This document shows positions 35,431-45,173 of a stretch of 64,000 nt of DNA, in pieces. A model generated the notes under the pieces. The model saw nothing but the letters and a program-made list of their open reading frames with translations. It made no database searches and was not told where the DNA came from. The translations under genes and the position numbers were made by a program. Position 1 is the first letter of the stretch, and every line of letters begins with the position of its first letter. The stretch is from Pandoraea sp. PE-S2T-3. GTDB taxonomy: Bacteria > Pseudomonadota > Gammaproteobacteria > Burkholderiales > Burkholderiaceae. The stretch lies in assembly GCF_002179965.1 (NCBI RefSeq), contig NZ_NGUQ01000018.1, forward strand, positions 248,001 to 312,000, read 5' to 3'.

Positions 35431-37170
35431 TCAGTGGCCCCGGCGGCCACCGCTGCCGATCCACTCCACCAGCTTCGAGAACATCGTCATGTCGGGGAGC
35501 GACGTGAGATCGAGCGCCAGCGCATTGCGGTAGTACGGGCTCAGATCGAGACCGACACCCAGCCCCAGCACTTCCACGTCACCGCGCGCTTGCTGTTGCG
35601 CCACGACTTCGCGCAGATGGTGATCGAGGTAGTGCTCGTCGTTGACCTGATTGGTGGCGGCGTCCATCGGGCTGCCATCGGAAATCACGATCAACAAGCG
35701 CCGGTTCGCCACGCGCGAGCGCAGCCGCTCGCAGGCCCATTGGACCGCCTCGCCATCGACACCTTCCCGAAACAAATCGGCCTTGAAGAGCGAGGCAATG
35801 TCGGTGCGCGCACGCCGCCAACTCGTCACAGCATCTTTGAAAATCAGATGCGACACTTCGTTCAGGCGCCCCGGAAACGGCGGCTTGCCGCGCGCGAGCC
35901 AATCGGTGCGCGCGCGCCCGCCATTCCATGCGCCGGTGGTAAAGCCGAGGATCTCGTTGGTCACGCCGGCCGCATCGAGCGCGCGGGAGAGGACGTCTAC
36001 GATCATGCCGACCGATTCGATCTGCGTCTTCATCGAGCCCGAGCAATCGATCAGAAAACTCACCATCGACTCGGCGACGAGCGTGTGTTTCTCCAGCCGG
36101 AAAATTCGGCGCTCCGCCGGTGAGCTGACCAGTTGCGCCAGACGTCGGCCATCGATGCGCCCTTGCTCTTCACCGAACGACCAGCCGTCACGCTGCGCGA
36201 CGGCCAGCGCAGCTTTGAGCGCACGCGCGAGGCGCGGCACGTTGATGGCCTGCGCGACGATGCGCTCGTCGAGCCGTTCGCGGAATTCCGCGAGCAAGGT
36301 ACGGCGCACCAGCGCGCCCGCATAAACCTCGCGATCGTAGCGGTTCGTAAAGACACGATAGCCCTGCTCCGACGCCTTCAGTACGCGGCTGTCGCCGGAA
36401 TGCGCCAGCGTAATGCCGTCGTCTTCGCGTTCGTCGAAATCGAGAAACAGCGAGAACGCGTTGCGCACGCCCTTCTGGTCTTCATCTTCCTTGGGTTCGG
36501 CATCGTCGCGCTCGCCGCTCGCCGAGCGGATCATGGCGGCGATCTCGGCGGCCAGTTCGCGCGCGTGCACGGCAAACGCGGCCTGATCGGCACGCGTGCG
36601 GCGCATGCCCGCCAACGCGCCGCCGATGACAGGCGCAATCGCCATGCGCGTGGCTTCGATCAGACCTTCCGTCTCGTCGATCACCGGGTAGCCGGTCAGC
36701 CGCGACCAACTCATCTGCGCGACGGTGTAGAGCAACAGCCCCACATGACTGTCGGCGACGCCGGTTTCGTGCATCGCGCGCGACCACGCCTCGAAGCGCT
36801 CGCGCAGGTTGCTGGCGATGCCCGGCATGCCCGGCGGCACAAAGGTTTCGCAGCGCAATTGTTCGAGCAGTTCGAACAGCAGGCGCTCGAGCGGCGCGTC
36901 GGGGAGCAGGCTGCGATGCAACGCGGCATCGCTGTGACGCAACCGCAATGCGGCGCCATCGGCGGCCCCGCGCAGCGAACGGAACGGATCGTGCGGCGTC
37001 GGCAACGTTTGCAGGTGCGGGGCATGCAACGGCAACGGCCGCATGTTCCGGCACAGCCGCGCGCCGCTGTAGTGCAACGCGGCGTCGCCGGTGAGCGCTC
37101 GCACGGTCGCCGCGCACAGCGCTTCGCCGCGTGCGGCGCGCCGGGCGGCTTCGCGATCCGAGATCGTCAT
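35431..37170 (-). CDS. CobT-like VWA-domain protein
   Basis: The 579-residue protein has a long helical N-terminal half, an acidic stretch ([17 protein letters not shown] near residue 220) and a C-terminal von Willebrand A domain with the metal-site motif DCSGSM. The closest family is CobT, the VWA subunit that works with CobS in aerobic cobaltochelatase. Its ATG overlaps the CobS-like stop by four bases (ATGA). CobN, the catalytic subunit, is not in the window, nor are other cobalamin genes. The pair may act as a MoxR/VWA chaperone or chelatase for another metal enzyme. Confidence 0.8.
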   Translation of the reverse strand: MTISDREAARRAARGEALCAATVRALTGDAALHYSGARLCRNMRPLPLHAPHLQTLPTPHDPFRSLRGAADGAALRLRHSDAALHRSLLPDAPLERLLFELLEQLRCETFVPPGMPGIASNLRERFEAWSRAMHETGVADSHVGLLLYTVAQMSWSRLTGYPVIDETEGLIEATRMAIAPVIGGALAGMRRTRADQAAFAVHARELAAEIAAMIRSASGERDDAEPKEDEDQKGVRNAFSLFLDFDEREDDGITLAHSGDSRVLKASEQGYRVFTNRYDREVYAGALVRRTLLAEFRERLDERIVAQAINVPRLARALKAALAVAQRDGWSFGEEQGRIDGRRLAQLVSSPAERRIFRLEKHTLVAESMVSFLIDCSGSMKTQIESVGMIVDVLSRALDAAGVTNEILGFTTGAWNGGRARTDWLARGKPPFPGRLNEVSHLIFKDAVTSWRRARTDIASLFKADLFREGVDGEAVQWACERLRSRVANRRLLIVISDGSPMDAATNQVNDEHYLDHHLREVVAQQQARGDVEVLGLGVGLDLSPYYRNALALDLTSLPDMTMFSKLVEWIGSGGRRGH

Positions 37171-38177
37171 GACGCATCGGCCAGCAGCGAGCGCGTGCCG
37201 TCGTCGAGCGTCAGTTCGCGACCGAACGCGCGTTGGTAGTACTCGGCGACGATGGGCCGTTCCGCCTCGTCGCACTTGTTAAGAAAGGTCAGGCGGAACG
37301 CCAGCCCTTCGTCACGGAAGATGCCCACGTTCTCGGCCCAGTTGATGACCGTGCGTGGCGACATGAGCGTAGAGAGATCACCAGTGGCGAAGCCCTTGCG
37401 GGTGAGTTCGGCCACGCTGACCATCGAGTCGATCAGCGTGCGCCCGGCATCGGTGCCGAGTTCCGGCACCCGCGCCAGCACGATACCGGCCTCGTCTTCG
37501 CGCGACAGATAGTTGAGCGTGGCAACCACGTTCCAGCGGTCGATTTGCGCATGGTTGAGCACCTGCGTGCCGTGATAAAGGCCGTTCAGATTGCCAAGGC
37601 CCACGGTGTTCGTCGTCGCAAACATGCGGAACCCCGGATGCGGATGAATCACGCGGTTCTGATCGAGCAGCGTGAACTTGCCGTCGCGCTCGAGAATGCG
37701 CTGGATCACGAACATCACGTCGGGGCGGCCCGCGTCGTACTCGTCGAAGATCAGCGCTACCGGCCGTTGCAACGCCCACGGCACGATGCCTTCCTGAAAC
37801 TCGGTGACCTGATGGCCGTCGCGCACGACGATGGCGTCTTTGCCGACGAGATCGAGGCGGCTGATATGACCGTCGAGATTCACACGCACGCAAGGCCAGT
37901 TCAGGCGGGCGGCCACTTGCTCGATGTGCGTCGACTTGCCCGTGCCGTGCATGCCCTGCACCATCACGCGCCGGTTGTTCATGAAGCCCGCCAGAATGGC
38001 CAGCGTCACGTCCGCGTTGAAGCGATAGGCCGTATCGATCTCAGGCACGTGGTCGTCGCGCTCGCGATACGCAGGCACCTTCAGATCGACATCGATACCG
38101 AACACGCTGCGCGCGTCGATCAGGTGATCGGGTTGCGCAACCATGCGCTGACTTGGGGTTTCACTCTGGATTTGCAT
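37167..38177 (-). CDS. CobS-like MoxR-type AAA+ ATPase
   Basis: The 336-residue ATPase has the CobS N-terminal region ([22 protein letters not shown]), Walker [10 protein letters not shown], Walker [17 protein letters not shown] and a sensor-1 region [13 protein letters not shown]. It forms rings that drive conformational work with the VWA partner encoded next to it. AGGAG precedes both GTG 38180 and ATG 38177; I give the ATG. It is divergent from an IclR regulator gene, with a large dyad between them, and it borders the xsc-pta-tauE block. Confidence 0.85.
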   Translation of the reverse strand: MQIQSETPSQRMVAQPDHLIDARSVFGIDVDLKVPAYRERDDHVPEIDTAYRFNADVTLAILAGFMNNRRVMVQGMHGTGKSTHIEQVAARLNWPCVRVNLDGHISRLDLVGKDAIVVRDGHQVTEFQEGIVPWALQRPVALIFDEYDAGRPDVMFVIQRILERDGKFTLLDQNRVIHPHPGFRMFATTNTVGLGNLNGLYHGTQVLNHAQIDRWNVVATLNYLSREDEAGIVLARVPELGTDAGRTLIDSMVSVAELTRKGFATGDLSTLMSPRTVINWAENVGIFRDEGLAFRLTFLNKCDEAERPIVAEYYQRAFGRELTLDDGTRSLLADAS

Positions 38178-38228
38178 CACGTCCGTCTCCTGTACCGCGC
38201 CGTCTGACCGTCATTTTCGGCATCATAG

Positions 38229-38275
38229 CGTTAACTATTTTTAGAAACAAATTGTTCCGAAAAATATAATTAACG
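38229..38275. promoter_or_regulatory. Extended dyad with IclR-type core between cobS-like and iclR1 genes
   Basis: The core GAAACAAATTGTTCC (38244-38258) is a near-perfect palindrome. It is flanked by TATTTTT / AAAAATA and then CGTTAA / TTAACG, so symmetry extends over about 45 bp with a 2-bp offset. The core resembles GAAACGAATCGTTTC at 40395. It is likely an autoregulatory site of the IclR protein encoded at 38397. Confidence 0.6.
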
Positions 38276-38396
38276 ATTGACGCTCGAGATAGCGTCGTCT
38301 ACATTCGAGCGAACTGAAACGCATCGGACCCTGCCAATGCCGTTCGACAACCCGTTTGGGTACAATACCGCTGATCCATTTTCCGGAACGGCGCAT

Positions 38397-39185
38397 ATGA
38401 ACGACGCAGCGACCAAGAGCGACTCCTCGGCAGACAGCAAGGCCGACACCCCGACCCTGCGGGCGTTCGCCTTACTGGAATATCTGGTGACCGCCGACGC
38501 CCCGGTCTCGCTCGCCGACATGGCGCACGACATCCAGATGCCCAAGGCATCGTTGCACCGCATGCTCGGCTCGCTCGAAGCGGGCGGCCTCGTGATTCGC
38601 GAGCCCGGCCAGAAAAACGCCTATGTGATCGGCCCGCGTCTCGCGCAACTGAGTCTCGGCGTGATGATGCAGGCGGGCGCGCGACGCATGCGTCACGCGA
38701 TTCTCGGCCGCTTGGTCGCCGACCTTGGCGAGACGTGCAACCTCACGATGCTCCACGAGACGGAAGTGCTGTATCTCGACCGTATGGAAGCGCCATGGCC
38801 GCTGCGCCTCGATCTCAAGCCCGGCTCACATGTGCCTGCGCATAGCAGCGCCAGCGGCAAGTTGCTGCTCGCGATGATGCCGCGCGAACAGCGTGCCGCA
38901 CTGCTGCGTGCGATGAAGCTGCAACGCTTCACGCCCAACACGCTGACCGATCCCGAATTGCTCGAGAGCGAACTCGACCGCATCGCCCACAAGGGCATTG
39001 CCGTCGATAACGAAGAGTTCGTGCTGGGGATCGCCTGCGTCGCCGCGCCGGTGCTCAAGGAAGATGGGCAGTGCATCGCCGCCGTGGCCGTGCATGCGCC
39101 CGTGTCGCGCACGTCGCTCTCGAAAGCGATGGAATTCGTGCCGCGCTTGCAGGAAGCGGCCAAGGAACTCGCCAGTACGTTCTGA
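38397..39185 (+). CDS. IclR-family regulator (first copy)
   Basis: The 262-residue protein has an N-terminal winged helix (AFALLEYLVTADAPVSLADMAHDIQMPKASLHRML, read in parts) and the IclR effector domain with HSSASGKLLLAM and GIAVDNEEFVLGIACVAAPV. IclR regulators of isethionate use (IseR) are described near iseJ/iseU in Cupriavidus. ATG 38397 has GGAA upstream and gives the usual IclR length. An upstream TTG and the ATG at 38337 are alternatives. Which of the two IclR genes here is the isethionate regulator cannot be told. Confidence 0.85.
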   Translation: MNDAATKSDSSADSKADTPTLRAFALLEYLVTADAPVSLADMAHDIQMPKASLHRMLGSLEAGGLVIREPGQKNAYVIGPRLAQLSLGVMMQAGARRMRHAILGRLVADLGETCNLTMLHETEVLYLDRMEAPWPLRLDLKPGSHVPAHSSASGKLLLAMMPREQRAALLRAMKLQRFTPNTLTDPELLESELDRIAHKGIAVDNEEFVLGIACVAAPVLKEDGQCIAAVAVHAPVSRTSLSKAMEFVPRLQEAAKELASTF

Positions 39186-39244
39186 TAGCGGCGATGGGAC
39201 ATTGGGGGCGCGAAGCTCGCGTTCCCTGCGCCTTGTTCAGCGTC

Positions 39245-40105
39245 TCAAACCTTCTCCGCTTCGCCCTTTTTCGCCAGCGCATCTAGCTTGCTCGTCCGCT
39301 GCCAGTCGAGTAGCGGCACCAACGCCGTCGCCGTCTCGCGCAGCGTCGGCACCAACCCCAGCAACTCCTCCAGCGTCACACGCGCCGTCGGGCCATGCAC
39401 CGCCAGCACGGCACGCACATGACCGTCGTCAGGGGCGCGCACCGGCACCCCCACGGCCACCATGCCGCGCACGAACTCTTCATTGTCGATACCGATGCCG
39501 CGTGCCGCCAGCCGGTCGAGTTCGGCGTCAAGCAGGCTCACGTCCGTGATCGTGCGCGGCGTCATCCGCTTGAGCGTCAGGCGCGCGAGCACGGCACGCC
39601 GCTCGGCCGCCGGCATCTGCGACAGAAACAGCTTGCCGCTCGCCGTGCAATGCAACGGCACCCGCATGCCCGGATGCATCTGCATACGCAGCGGCTCGTT
39701 GGTTTCGACACGCTCGATATAGAGCACCTCGTCGCCGTCGAGCGCCGTGAGGTTGACGGTTTCGCCGACGCGATCGACCAGCCCGCGCAGCAGCGAGCGC
39801 GCGGCACGCGTGAAGTTGTTGTTCGCCAGTGTGACCAGCGCCAGACGCGCCGCCCGCGGCCCCAGCGACAACCCGCGCTCCGAGCCGCGCGAATCGGGCA
39901 CATGCGCCACGTAGCCGCACAACTCCAGCGCTTCGATGAGCCGCATGAGCGTGGCTTTGGGGATCGACAGACGCGTCGCCAGTTGCGACAGCGTATAGGG
40001 CTGCCCGGCGATCGCCAGGCGCTCGATGATGGCCAGTGCCCGCAGGTTACGCGCCTCTTCGCTCGCGCGAATGTCCAGTTCGTCCAGCGTGCCTGTCTCG
40101 CGCAT
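39245..40105 (-). CDS. IclR-family regulator (second copy)
   Basis: The 286-residue protein has the IclR winged helix (ALAIIERLAIAGQPYTLSQLATRLSIPKATLMRLI, read in parts) and the effector domain with HCTASGKLFLSQMP and GIGIDNEEFVRGMVAVGVPV. GAGGAGG lies just before the ATG at 40105. It converges with the first iclR gene and is divergent from the GMC dehydrogenase gene. Its own upstream region carries the ACAAAATATACC box that also occurs before xsc, which suggests that it controls both. Confidence 0.87.
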   Translation of the reverse strand: MRETGTLDELDIRASEEARNLRALAIIERLAIAGQPYTLSQLATRLSIPKATLMRLIEALELCGYVAHVPDSRGSERGLSLGPRAARLALVTLANNNFTRAARSLLRGLVDRVGETVNLTALDGDEVLYIERVETNEPLRMQMHPGMRVPLHCTASGKLFLSQMPAAERRAVLARLTLKRMTPRTITDVSLLDAELDRLAARGIGIDNEEFVRGMVAVGVPVRAPDDGHVRAVLAVHGPTARVTLEELLGLVPTLRETATALVPLLDWQRTSKLDALAKKGEAEKV

Positions 40106-40141
40106 CGCGCCTCCTCGCACCCGACCATCAAAATAAAAGAA

Positions 40142-40160
40142 ACAAAATATACCAATTATT
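40142..40160. promoter_or_regulatory. AT-rich box upstream of iclR2
   Basis: ACAAAATATACCAATTATT, 37-55 bp before the iclR2 start, matches the box at 31515 before xsc. The 351-bp gap 40106-40456 holds this box, a second palindrome at 40395, and otherwise nothing I can assign. Confidence 0.5.
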
Positions 40161-40394
40161 TGATGATCATCAGCCCCGGGATTACCCCTGTCCGAGTGAC
40201 ATTCGACAGCGATTAGGGACGCGACATCGCTCGCTTCAGCGCCGCCCTCCTCTCCTAGTGAAACCCCGCAGATGCGCCGCAGCAATTGCATTGTTCTGAG
40301 ACGCCATCGTCGAATTCCGTTTCAGTTTCCCGTTCCGCGCGTCTTTTCACTTGGCATTTATCAGACGCTCGCCGACATTGAATCGAAACAATCC

Positions 40395-40409
40395 GAAACG
40401 AATCGTTTC
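40395..40409. promoter_or_regulatory. Palindromic operator before the GMC dehydrogenase gene
   Basis: GAAACGAATCGTTTC has perfect 7-bp arms around a central A and lies 47 bp before the start codon at 40457. It matches the core at 38244 (GAAACAAATTGTTCC) at 12 of 15 positions. Confidence 0.55.
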
Positions 40410-40456
40410 ATCCGGGCGCAGTGCACGGATGCGAACTCAGGCAGGAGACAGGTGGC

Positions 40457-42130
40457 ATGGAACATGAGGTGGACTATCTGATCGTCGGCGCAGGCTCGGC
40501 AGGCTGCGTGCTCGCGAACCGGCTGAGTGCCGACCCCGCGAACAAGGTGTTGCTGCTCGAAGCGGGCGGACCGGATAGCAATCCGTGGATTCACATTCCG
40601 GTCGGCTACTTCAAGACGATGCATAACCCGGAACTCGACTGGTGCTATCGCACCGAGGCTGACGAGAACGTCGCGAATCGTCAGATCGACTGGCCGCGCG
40701 GCAAAGTGCTCGGCGGTTCCAGCTCACTTAACGGGCTGCTCTATGTGCGCGGTCAGCGTCAGGATTACGACCGCTGGGCCTCGCTCGGCAATCGCGGATG
40801 GCGCTATGCCGACGTGCTGCCCTACTTCAAGAAGTCGGAAGATCAGGAACATGGCGCAAGCGAGTATCACGGTGCCGGCGGCCCGCTCAAGGTGTCTGAC
40901 CTGCGGCTGCGCCGCCCCATCGCCGATCACTTCATCGCCGCTGCGCAAGACATCGGCATTCCGTTCAACGCGGATTACAACGGCGCGACACAGGAAGGCG
41001 TGGGTTACTTCCAGCAAACGGCATTTCGGGGCTTCCGCTGGAGTACGGCAAAAGGGTTTCTGAAGCCGGCGCGCGAGCGTCGCAATCTGATTGTCGAGAC
41101 CCGGGCACAGACGTGTCGCGTGCTGTTCGACGGTAAGCGTGCCGTCGGCGTCGAATATTTGCAGGATGGTCAACGCAAGAAAGCCCGGGCACGCGTTGAG
41201 GTGATTCTCGCCGCCGGGGCCATCGGCTCGCCGCAGTTGTTGCAGAACTCGGGCGTGGGCCCGACCACGGTACTGGCGAAAGCGGGCGTCGCGCTGCGGC
41301 ACGCGTTGCCGGGCGTGGGCCAGAATTTGCAGGATCACCTGCAAGTTCGCCTCGTCTTCAAAACGCGCGAGCGCACGCTGAACGACGAGGTGAACAACCC
41401 GCTACGCAAGGCCCTCATCGGCCTGCAATACGCGTTCGCACGCACCGGTCCGCTGACGCTGGCGGCCAGTCAGGTGACGATCTTCACGCGCTCACGCCCT
41501 GAGGTCGAGCGCCCCGACATCCAGTTCCATATGCAACCGCTCTCGGCAGACAAGCCGGGCCAAGGCGCGCATCGGTTCTCGGCATTCACGTCGTCGGTCT
41601 GTCAGTTGCGTCCGTTCAGCCGGGGCAGCGTGGAGATCGCTTCGAACGATCCGCTGCAATACCCGGCGATTCACGCCAACTATCTGTCCGACGCGCGCGA
41701 CCATCAGGTCGTCATCGACGGCATCAAGGTGGCGCGCCGCATTGCCGCTGCACCATCGCTGGCACCGCACATCATCAGCGAATTCGTGCCGGGCGCGCAG
41801 TTCCAGAGCGATGACGAATTGCTGCAAGCTGCGCGCCGCTACAGCCAGTCGATCTATCACCCCGCAGGCACCTGCAAGATGGGCCACGACCCTATGGCCG
41901 TGGTGGACGACCGGCTGCGTGTGCACGGGCTCGCCGGGCTGCGCGTGGTGGACGCCTCGATCATGCCCGAGCTGGTCTCGGGCAACACGAATGCACCGAC
42001 GATCATGATCGCCGAGAAGGCGGCGGACATGATTCTCGAAGACGGCCGGCGAGGGTCGGGCATGACGGAGATTCATCGCGACACAGAGACCAGAACAGCA
42101 GCACAGGCATCGACGGCGGTCGCAGTCTAG
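40457..42130 (+). CDS. GMC-family FAD dehydrogenase, possible isethionate dehydrogenase (IseJ-like)
   Basis: The 557-residue enzyme has the GMC signatures: [19 protein letters not shown] for [33 protein letters not shown], the late catalytic histidine in [12 protein letters not shown] and the Asn in [16 protein letters not shown] enzymes oxidise primary alcohols such as choline. In Cupriavidus the isethionate dehydrogenase IseJ belongs to this family. Being next to IclR regulators, an MHS transporter and the xsc block makes isethionate a good candidate substrate; choline-like or other alcohols remain possible. AGGAGACAGG before ATG 40457 fixes the start. Confidence 0.72.
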   Translation: MEHEVDYLIVGAGSAGCVLANRLSADPANKVLLLEAGGPDSNPWIHIPVGYFKTMHNPELDWCYRTEADENVANRQIDWPRGKVLGGSSSLNGLLYVRGQRQDYDRWASLGNRGWRYADVLPYFKKSEDQEHGASEYHGAGGPLKVSDLRLRRPIADHFIAAAQDIGIPFNADYNGATQEGVGYFQQTAFRGFRWSTAKGFLKPARERRNLIVETRAQTCRVLFDGKRAVGVEYLQDGQRKKARARVEVILAAGAIGSPQLLQNSGVGPTTVLAKAGVALRHALPGVGQNLQDHLQVRLVFKTRERTLNDEVNNPLRKALIGLQYAFARTGPLTLAASQVTIFTRSRPEVERPDIQFHMQPLSADKPGQGAHRFSAFTSSVCQLRPFSRGSVEIASNDPLQYPAIHANYLSDARDHQVVIDGIKVARRIAAAPSLAPHIISEFVPGAQFQSDDELLQAARRYSQSIYHPAGTCKMGHDPMAVVDDRLRVHGLAGLRVVDASIMPELVSGNTNAPTIMIAEKAADMILEDGRRGSGMTEIHRDTETRTAAQASTAVAV

Positions 42131-42182
42131 GCAGCGTTGGCAGTAAAGACGGCACACATCATTAAAAGATTCGGAGACAACC

Positions 42183-43511
42183 ATGAATGCATCGACTCAG
42201 ACCGACGCCCGGCAGATGCGCCGTGTCGTCGTCGCCAGCCTGATCGGCGCCACCATCGAGTGGTATGACTTTTTCCTGTACGGCGTCGTCGCCGGCATCG
42301 TCTTCAACAAACTGTATTTCCCGAGCGGCGACCCGCTGGTCTCGACCATGCTCGCCTACGGCACGTTCGCGGTGGGCTTTCTGAGCCGGCCGCTCGGCGG
42401 CGTGATCTTCGGCCACTTCGGCGACAAGCTCGGACGCAAGAGCATGCTCGTGATGACGCTCTCGATCATGGGCGTGGCAACCATGCTCATCGGGCTGGTG
42501 CCGACGTTCGCGCAGATCGGACTATGGGCGCCGTGTCTGCTGCTTTTTCTGCGCGTGCTGCAAGGCATCGGGCTCGGTGGCGAATGGGGCGGCGCAGTGC
42601 TCATGGCGTTCGAATACGCGCCCAAAGAGAAGCGCGGCTATTACGCGAGCATTCCGCAGGTCGGGCTGGCGCTCGGGCTGTGCCTTGCGTCGGGTGTGGT
42701 GGCGTTGCTGTCGTACACGCTCACCAACGCGCAGTTTCTCGCATGGGGCTGGCGTGTGGCGTTCTTCCTGTCGGTCGGGCTGGTCGCCATCGGCATGTAC
42801 ATCCGCCTGAACGTGATGGAGACGCCCGAGTTCTCGAAGATCAAGAAGGCCGGTGCCGAGATCAAGATTCCGATTGCCGAAGTGCTGACCAAGAGCCCGG
42901 GCAACGTACTCGCCGGCATGGGCGCGCGCTTCATCGACGGGGTGTTCTTCAACATTTTCGGCGTGTTCTCGATTGCCTATCTGACGCAGACGCTAAAGCT
43001 CTCGCAGACCGAAGCGCTCATGGGGGTGATGGCCGCCGCGTTCGTGATGATCTTTACGATTCCGTTCTTCGGCAAACTCTCGGACCGCGTCGGCCGCACG
43101 CGTATCTACTTCTGGGGCTCGCTGCTCACGGGTCTGTCGTCGTTTGCCGGGTTCTGGCTGATGAAGTCTAGCGGCGGCAATGTGTTTCTCGTGTGGCTCG
43201 CCATCGTGATTCCGCTGGGCGTCATCTACGCCTCGGTGTACGGCCCCGAAGCTGCGCTGTTCTCGGAACTGTTCGACGCGCGGGTGCGCTACACCGGCAT
43301 CTCGTTCGTCTATCAGTTCTCTGGAATCTTCGCGAGCGGCCTGAGCCCGATCATCGCCACCTATCTGTTGCAGAAGAACGGCGGCGAGCCGTGGCTGATC
43401 TGTATCTACGTGCTGTGTGCGGGGCTGATCAGTGCGCTGTCGGCCGCGTGGATTGCCAGCAAGAAGCGACGCCAGCATGTGTGGCACGGCGCGGGTATTG
43501 CCGAGCATTGA
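42183..43511 (+). CDS. MHS-family MFS transporter, possible isethionate uptake (IseU-like)
   Basis: The 442-residue protein has 12 membrane segments and metabolite:proton symporter signatures: IGATIEWYDFFLYG in helix 1, GHFGDKLGRKSMLV between helices 2 and 3, and LQGIGLGGEWGGAVLMAFEYAP. It starts 53 bp after the GMC dehydrogenase stop, with a ribosome site in GGAGACAACC, so it is co-transcribed. It probably imports the substrate of that enzyme. Confidence 0.8.
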   Translation: MNASTQTDARQMRRVVVASLIGATIEWYDFFLYGVVAGIVFNKLYFPSGDPLVSTMLAYGTFAVGFLSRPLGGVIFGHFGDKLGRKSMLVMTLSIMGVATMLIGLVPTFAQIGLWAPCLLLFLRVLQGIGLGGEWGGAVLMAFEYAPKEKRGYYASIPQVGLALGLCLASGVVALLSYTLTNAQFLAWGWRVAFFLSVGLVAIGMYIRLNVMETPEFSKIKKAGAEIKIPIAEVLTKSPGNVLAGMGARFIDGVFFNIFGVFSIAYLTQTLKLSQTEALMGVMAAAFVMIFTIPFFGKLSDRVGRTRIYFWGSLLTGLSSFAGFWLMKSSGGNVFLVWLAIVIPLGVIYASVYGPEAALFSELFDARVRYTGISFVYQFSGIFASGLSPIIATYLLQKNGGEPWLICIYVLCAGLISALSAAWIASKKRRQHVWHGAGIAEH

Positions 43512-43538
43512 GACGCACCACGTAGTCGCCGCAACGAC

Positions 43539-43566
43539 AAAGCGTGCCCTTCACGGGGCACGCTTT
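43539..43566. terminator. Hairpin terminator after the MHS transporter
   Basis: AAAGCGTGCCC (43539-43549) and GGGCACGCTTT (43556-43566) form an 11-bp stem with a 6-base loop. Terminal AAA/TTT pairs make it usable on both strands. Confidence 0.75.
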
Positions 43567-43652
43567 GCGCATGATGTTTGATGCCGGGCAGGGTCGACGC
43601 GGGTGATCTCGTGCGATGATTCAGGGTATCGCTCACCTGCCCACGAGACACG

Positions 43653-44948
43653 ATGCAGCGAGATCCGTCGCTCGACACCTCTTTGCCTGAAGACGAACCC
43701 GATCGCCGGGGCCCCCTCTCCGAAGGTGCCCTGCTCGGTGCGCCGTCGCCTGCGCCCGGTCCGGCTCCGGCTGATGCCGTGCCGCTGCCCATCAGCGTCT
43801 ATCCGGCGCTCATGGGCATTCTGCTCGCCTACGGCGTGCTGGTCGTCGGCAACGGGCTGTTCGCCACATCGATTCCCTTCCATGCACTGCACTACGGCGC
43901 GTCGACGTTTACTGTCGGCGTGATCCAGTCGTGCTACTACGGCGGCTTTCTGCTCGGCGCGTTCTACAACCGCTCGCTCATCGAGCGCATCGGCCAGCAT
44001 CGCGCGTTCGTCGCCTTCACCGCATTGGCCGCGCTGTTCGTCATGGGCTTCGCCGTGAGCGAAACCACGCTCATGCTCTGCCTGTTCCGCCTCGGCACCG
44101 GGCTCGCGCTCATGGGCGTGTACACCACGGTGGAGAGCTGGCTCAACGGGTCGGTACCCAACACCATGCGCGGGCGCGTGTTCGGCTCGTACCTCACGAT
44201 CAACTATCTGGCCGTGGGCGCCGGACAATTTCTGCTCAACGTCGGCGAAGCCGGTAGCGAAGGGCAACTGTTGCTGGTCGCGGGTCTGTTTGTGGCCTCC
44301 ATTCTGCCCATCACGCTGATGCAGGGCTGGCCCACGCGTGTGGCCGATGAGCGCCTCGTCAAGCAGCCGGCCATGAGCCTGTTCGACGGCATCACCGAGA
44401 TGGCCCGCGCGACGCCGATCGCTATTCCGGGCTGTATTCTCGCGGGCTTTCTGTACAGCGCGTTCTACGCCATCGTGCCGATCTATCTGACGCGCATCGG
44501 CCTGTCGATCGGCAGCCTGTCCACGCTGATGGGCGTGGCACTGTTCGGTGCCCTGCTCATGCAATGGCCCATCGGCCGGCTCTCCGACCGCATGGACCGG
44601 CGCACACTGTCGCGCCGGCTGGCGCTCGCCTCCGCCGCGTTCTGCGCGCCCCTGATCTTCATTCAGGCGCACTGGCTCGTGTTCCTGCTGATGTTTTTGT
44701 TCTCCGCCGCCAATTTCACGCAGTACGGCCTGATCGTCTCTCATGTGAACGATCGCACGGCGCCCGAGCAACGCGTGGTGGTCAGCGCCACGTTGCTGAT
44801 CCTGTTTTCCGTCGGCGGCATTCTCGGACCGATGATCGCGTCGCTCGTCATGACGCTGGTCGGCCCCGGCGGACTCCATCTGTTCAATGTGATCTGCGCG
44901 CTGCTGCTCGCGCGGGTGGCGCGGCGGGCGCAAGTGCTTCAGCCCTGA
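43653..44948 (+). CDS. MFS transporter, YcaD-like
   Basis: The 431-residue protein has an unusual 45-residue Pro/Ala/Glu-rich cytoplasmic N-terminus before 12 membrane helices. Features of the YcaD-type branch are FYNRSLIERIGQHRAF, GLALMGVYTTVESWLNG and GRLSDRMDRRTLSRR. The substrate is not known; relatives are often treated as drug or amino-acid exporters. It is monocistronic after a terminator. The start is tentative because the N-terminal tail is low-complexity. Confidence 0.8.
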   Translation: MQRDPSLDTSLPEDEPDRRGPLSEGALLGAPSPAPGPAPADAVPLPISVYPALMGILLAYGVLVVGNGLFATSIPFHALHYGASTFTVGVIQSCYYGGFLLGAFYNRSLIERIGQHRAFVAFTALAALFVMGFAVSETTLMLCLFRLGTGLALMGVYTTVESWLNGSVPNTMRGRVFGSYLTINYLAVGAGQFLLNVGEAGSEGQLLLVAGLFVASILPITLMQGWPTRVADERLVKQPAMSLFDGITEMARATPIAIPGCILAGFLYSAFYAIVPIYLTRIGLSIGSLSTLMGVALFGALLMQWPIGRLSDRMDRRTLSRRLALASAAFCAPLIFIQAHWLVFLLMFLFSAANFTQYGLIVSHVNDRTAPEQRVVVSATLLILFSVGGILGPMIASLVMTLVGPGGLHLFNVICALLLARVARRAQVLQP

Positions 44949-45109
44949 GCAAAAGGCGCGGCTTTGATGGGGCTGGCGGGAAGGCCGAGGCTTTCGCTTC
45001 CCGCCCCAACATGGTGCGAACCCGCCACACACTGGTGCGATACCCGTGTGATGCGGCCCATTGGCGCCCGAAAATCACGGACAATAGCGCCGGCGCCGCC
45101 CCTGCGCCT

Positions 45110-45137
45110 TTGAGCACGGTTCTTGCTCACCTATTCT
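45110..45137 (+). promoter_or_regulatory. Possible sigma-70 promoter of the EAL gene
   Basis: TTGAGC (45110-45115) and TATTCT (45132-45137) with 16 bp between. A start near 45144 would agree with translation from ATG 45174 rather than TTG 45123. Confidence 0.45.
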
Positions 45138-45173
45138 GTAAACAACATTGCCGCCCCCGTGCCTGTCCACACC

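Noticed and set aside
43551-45032. A 493-codon minus-strand frame across the YcaD-like MFS gene
   Set aside because: It is an antisense shadow; the plus strand encodes a clear 12-helix transporter.
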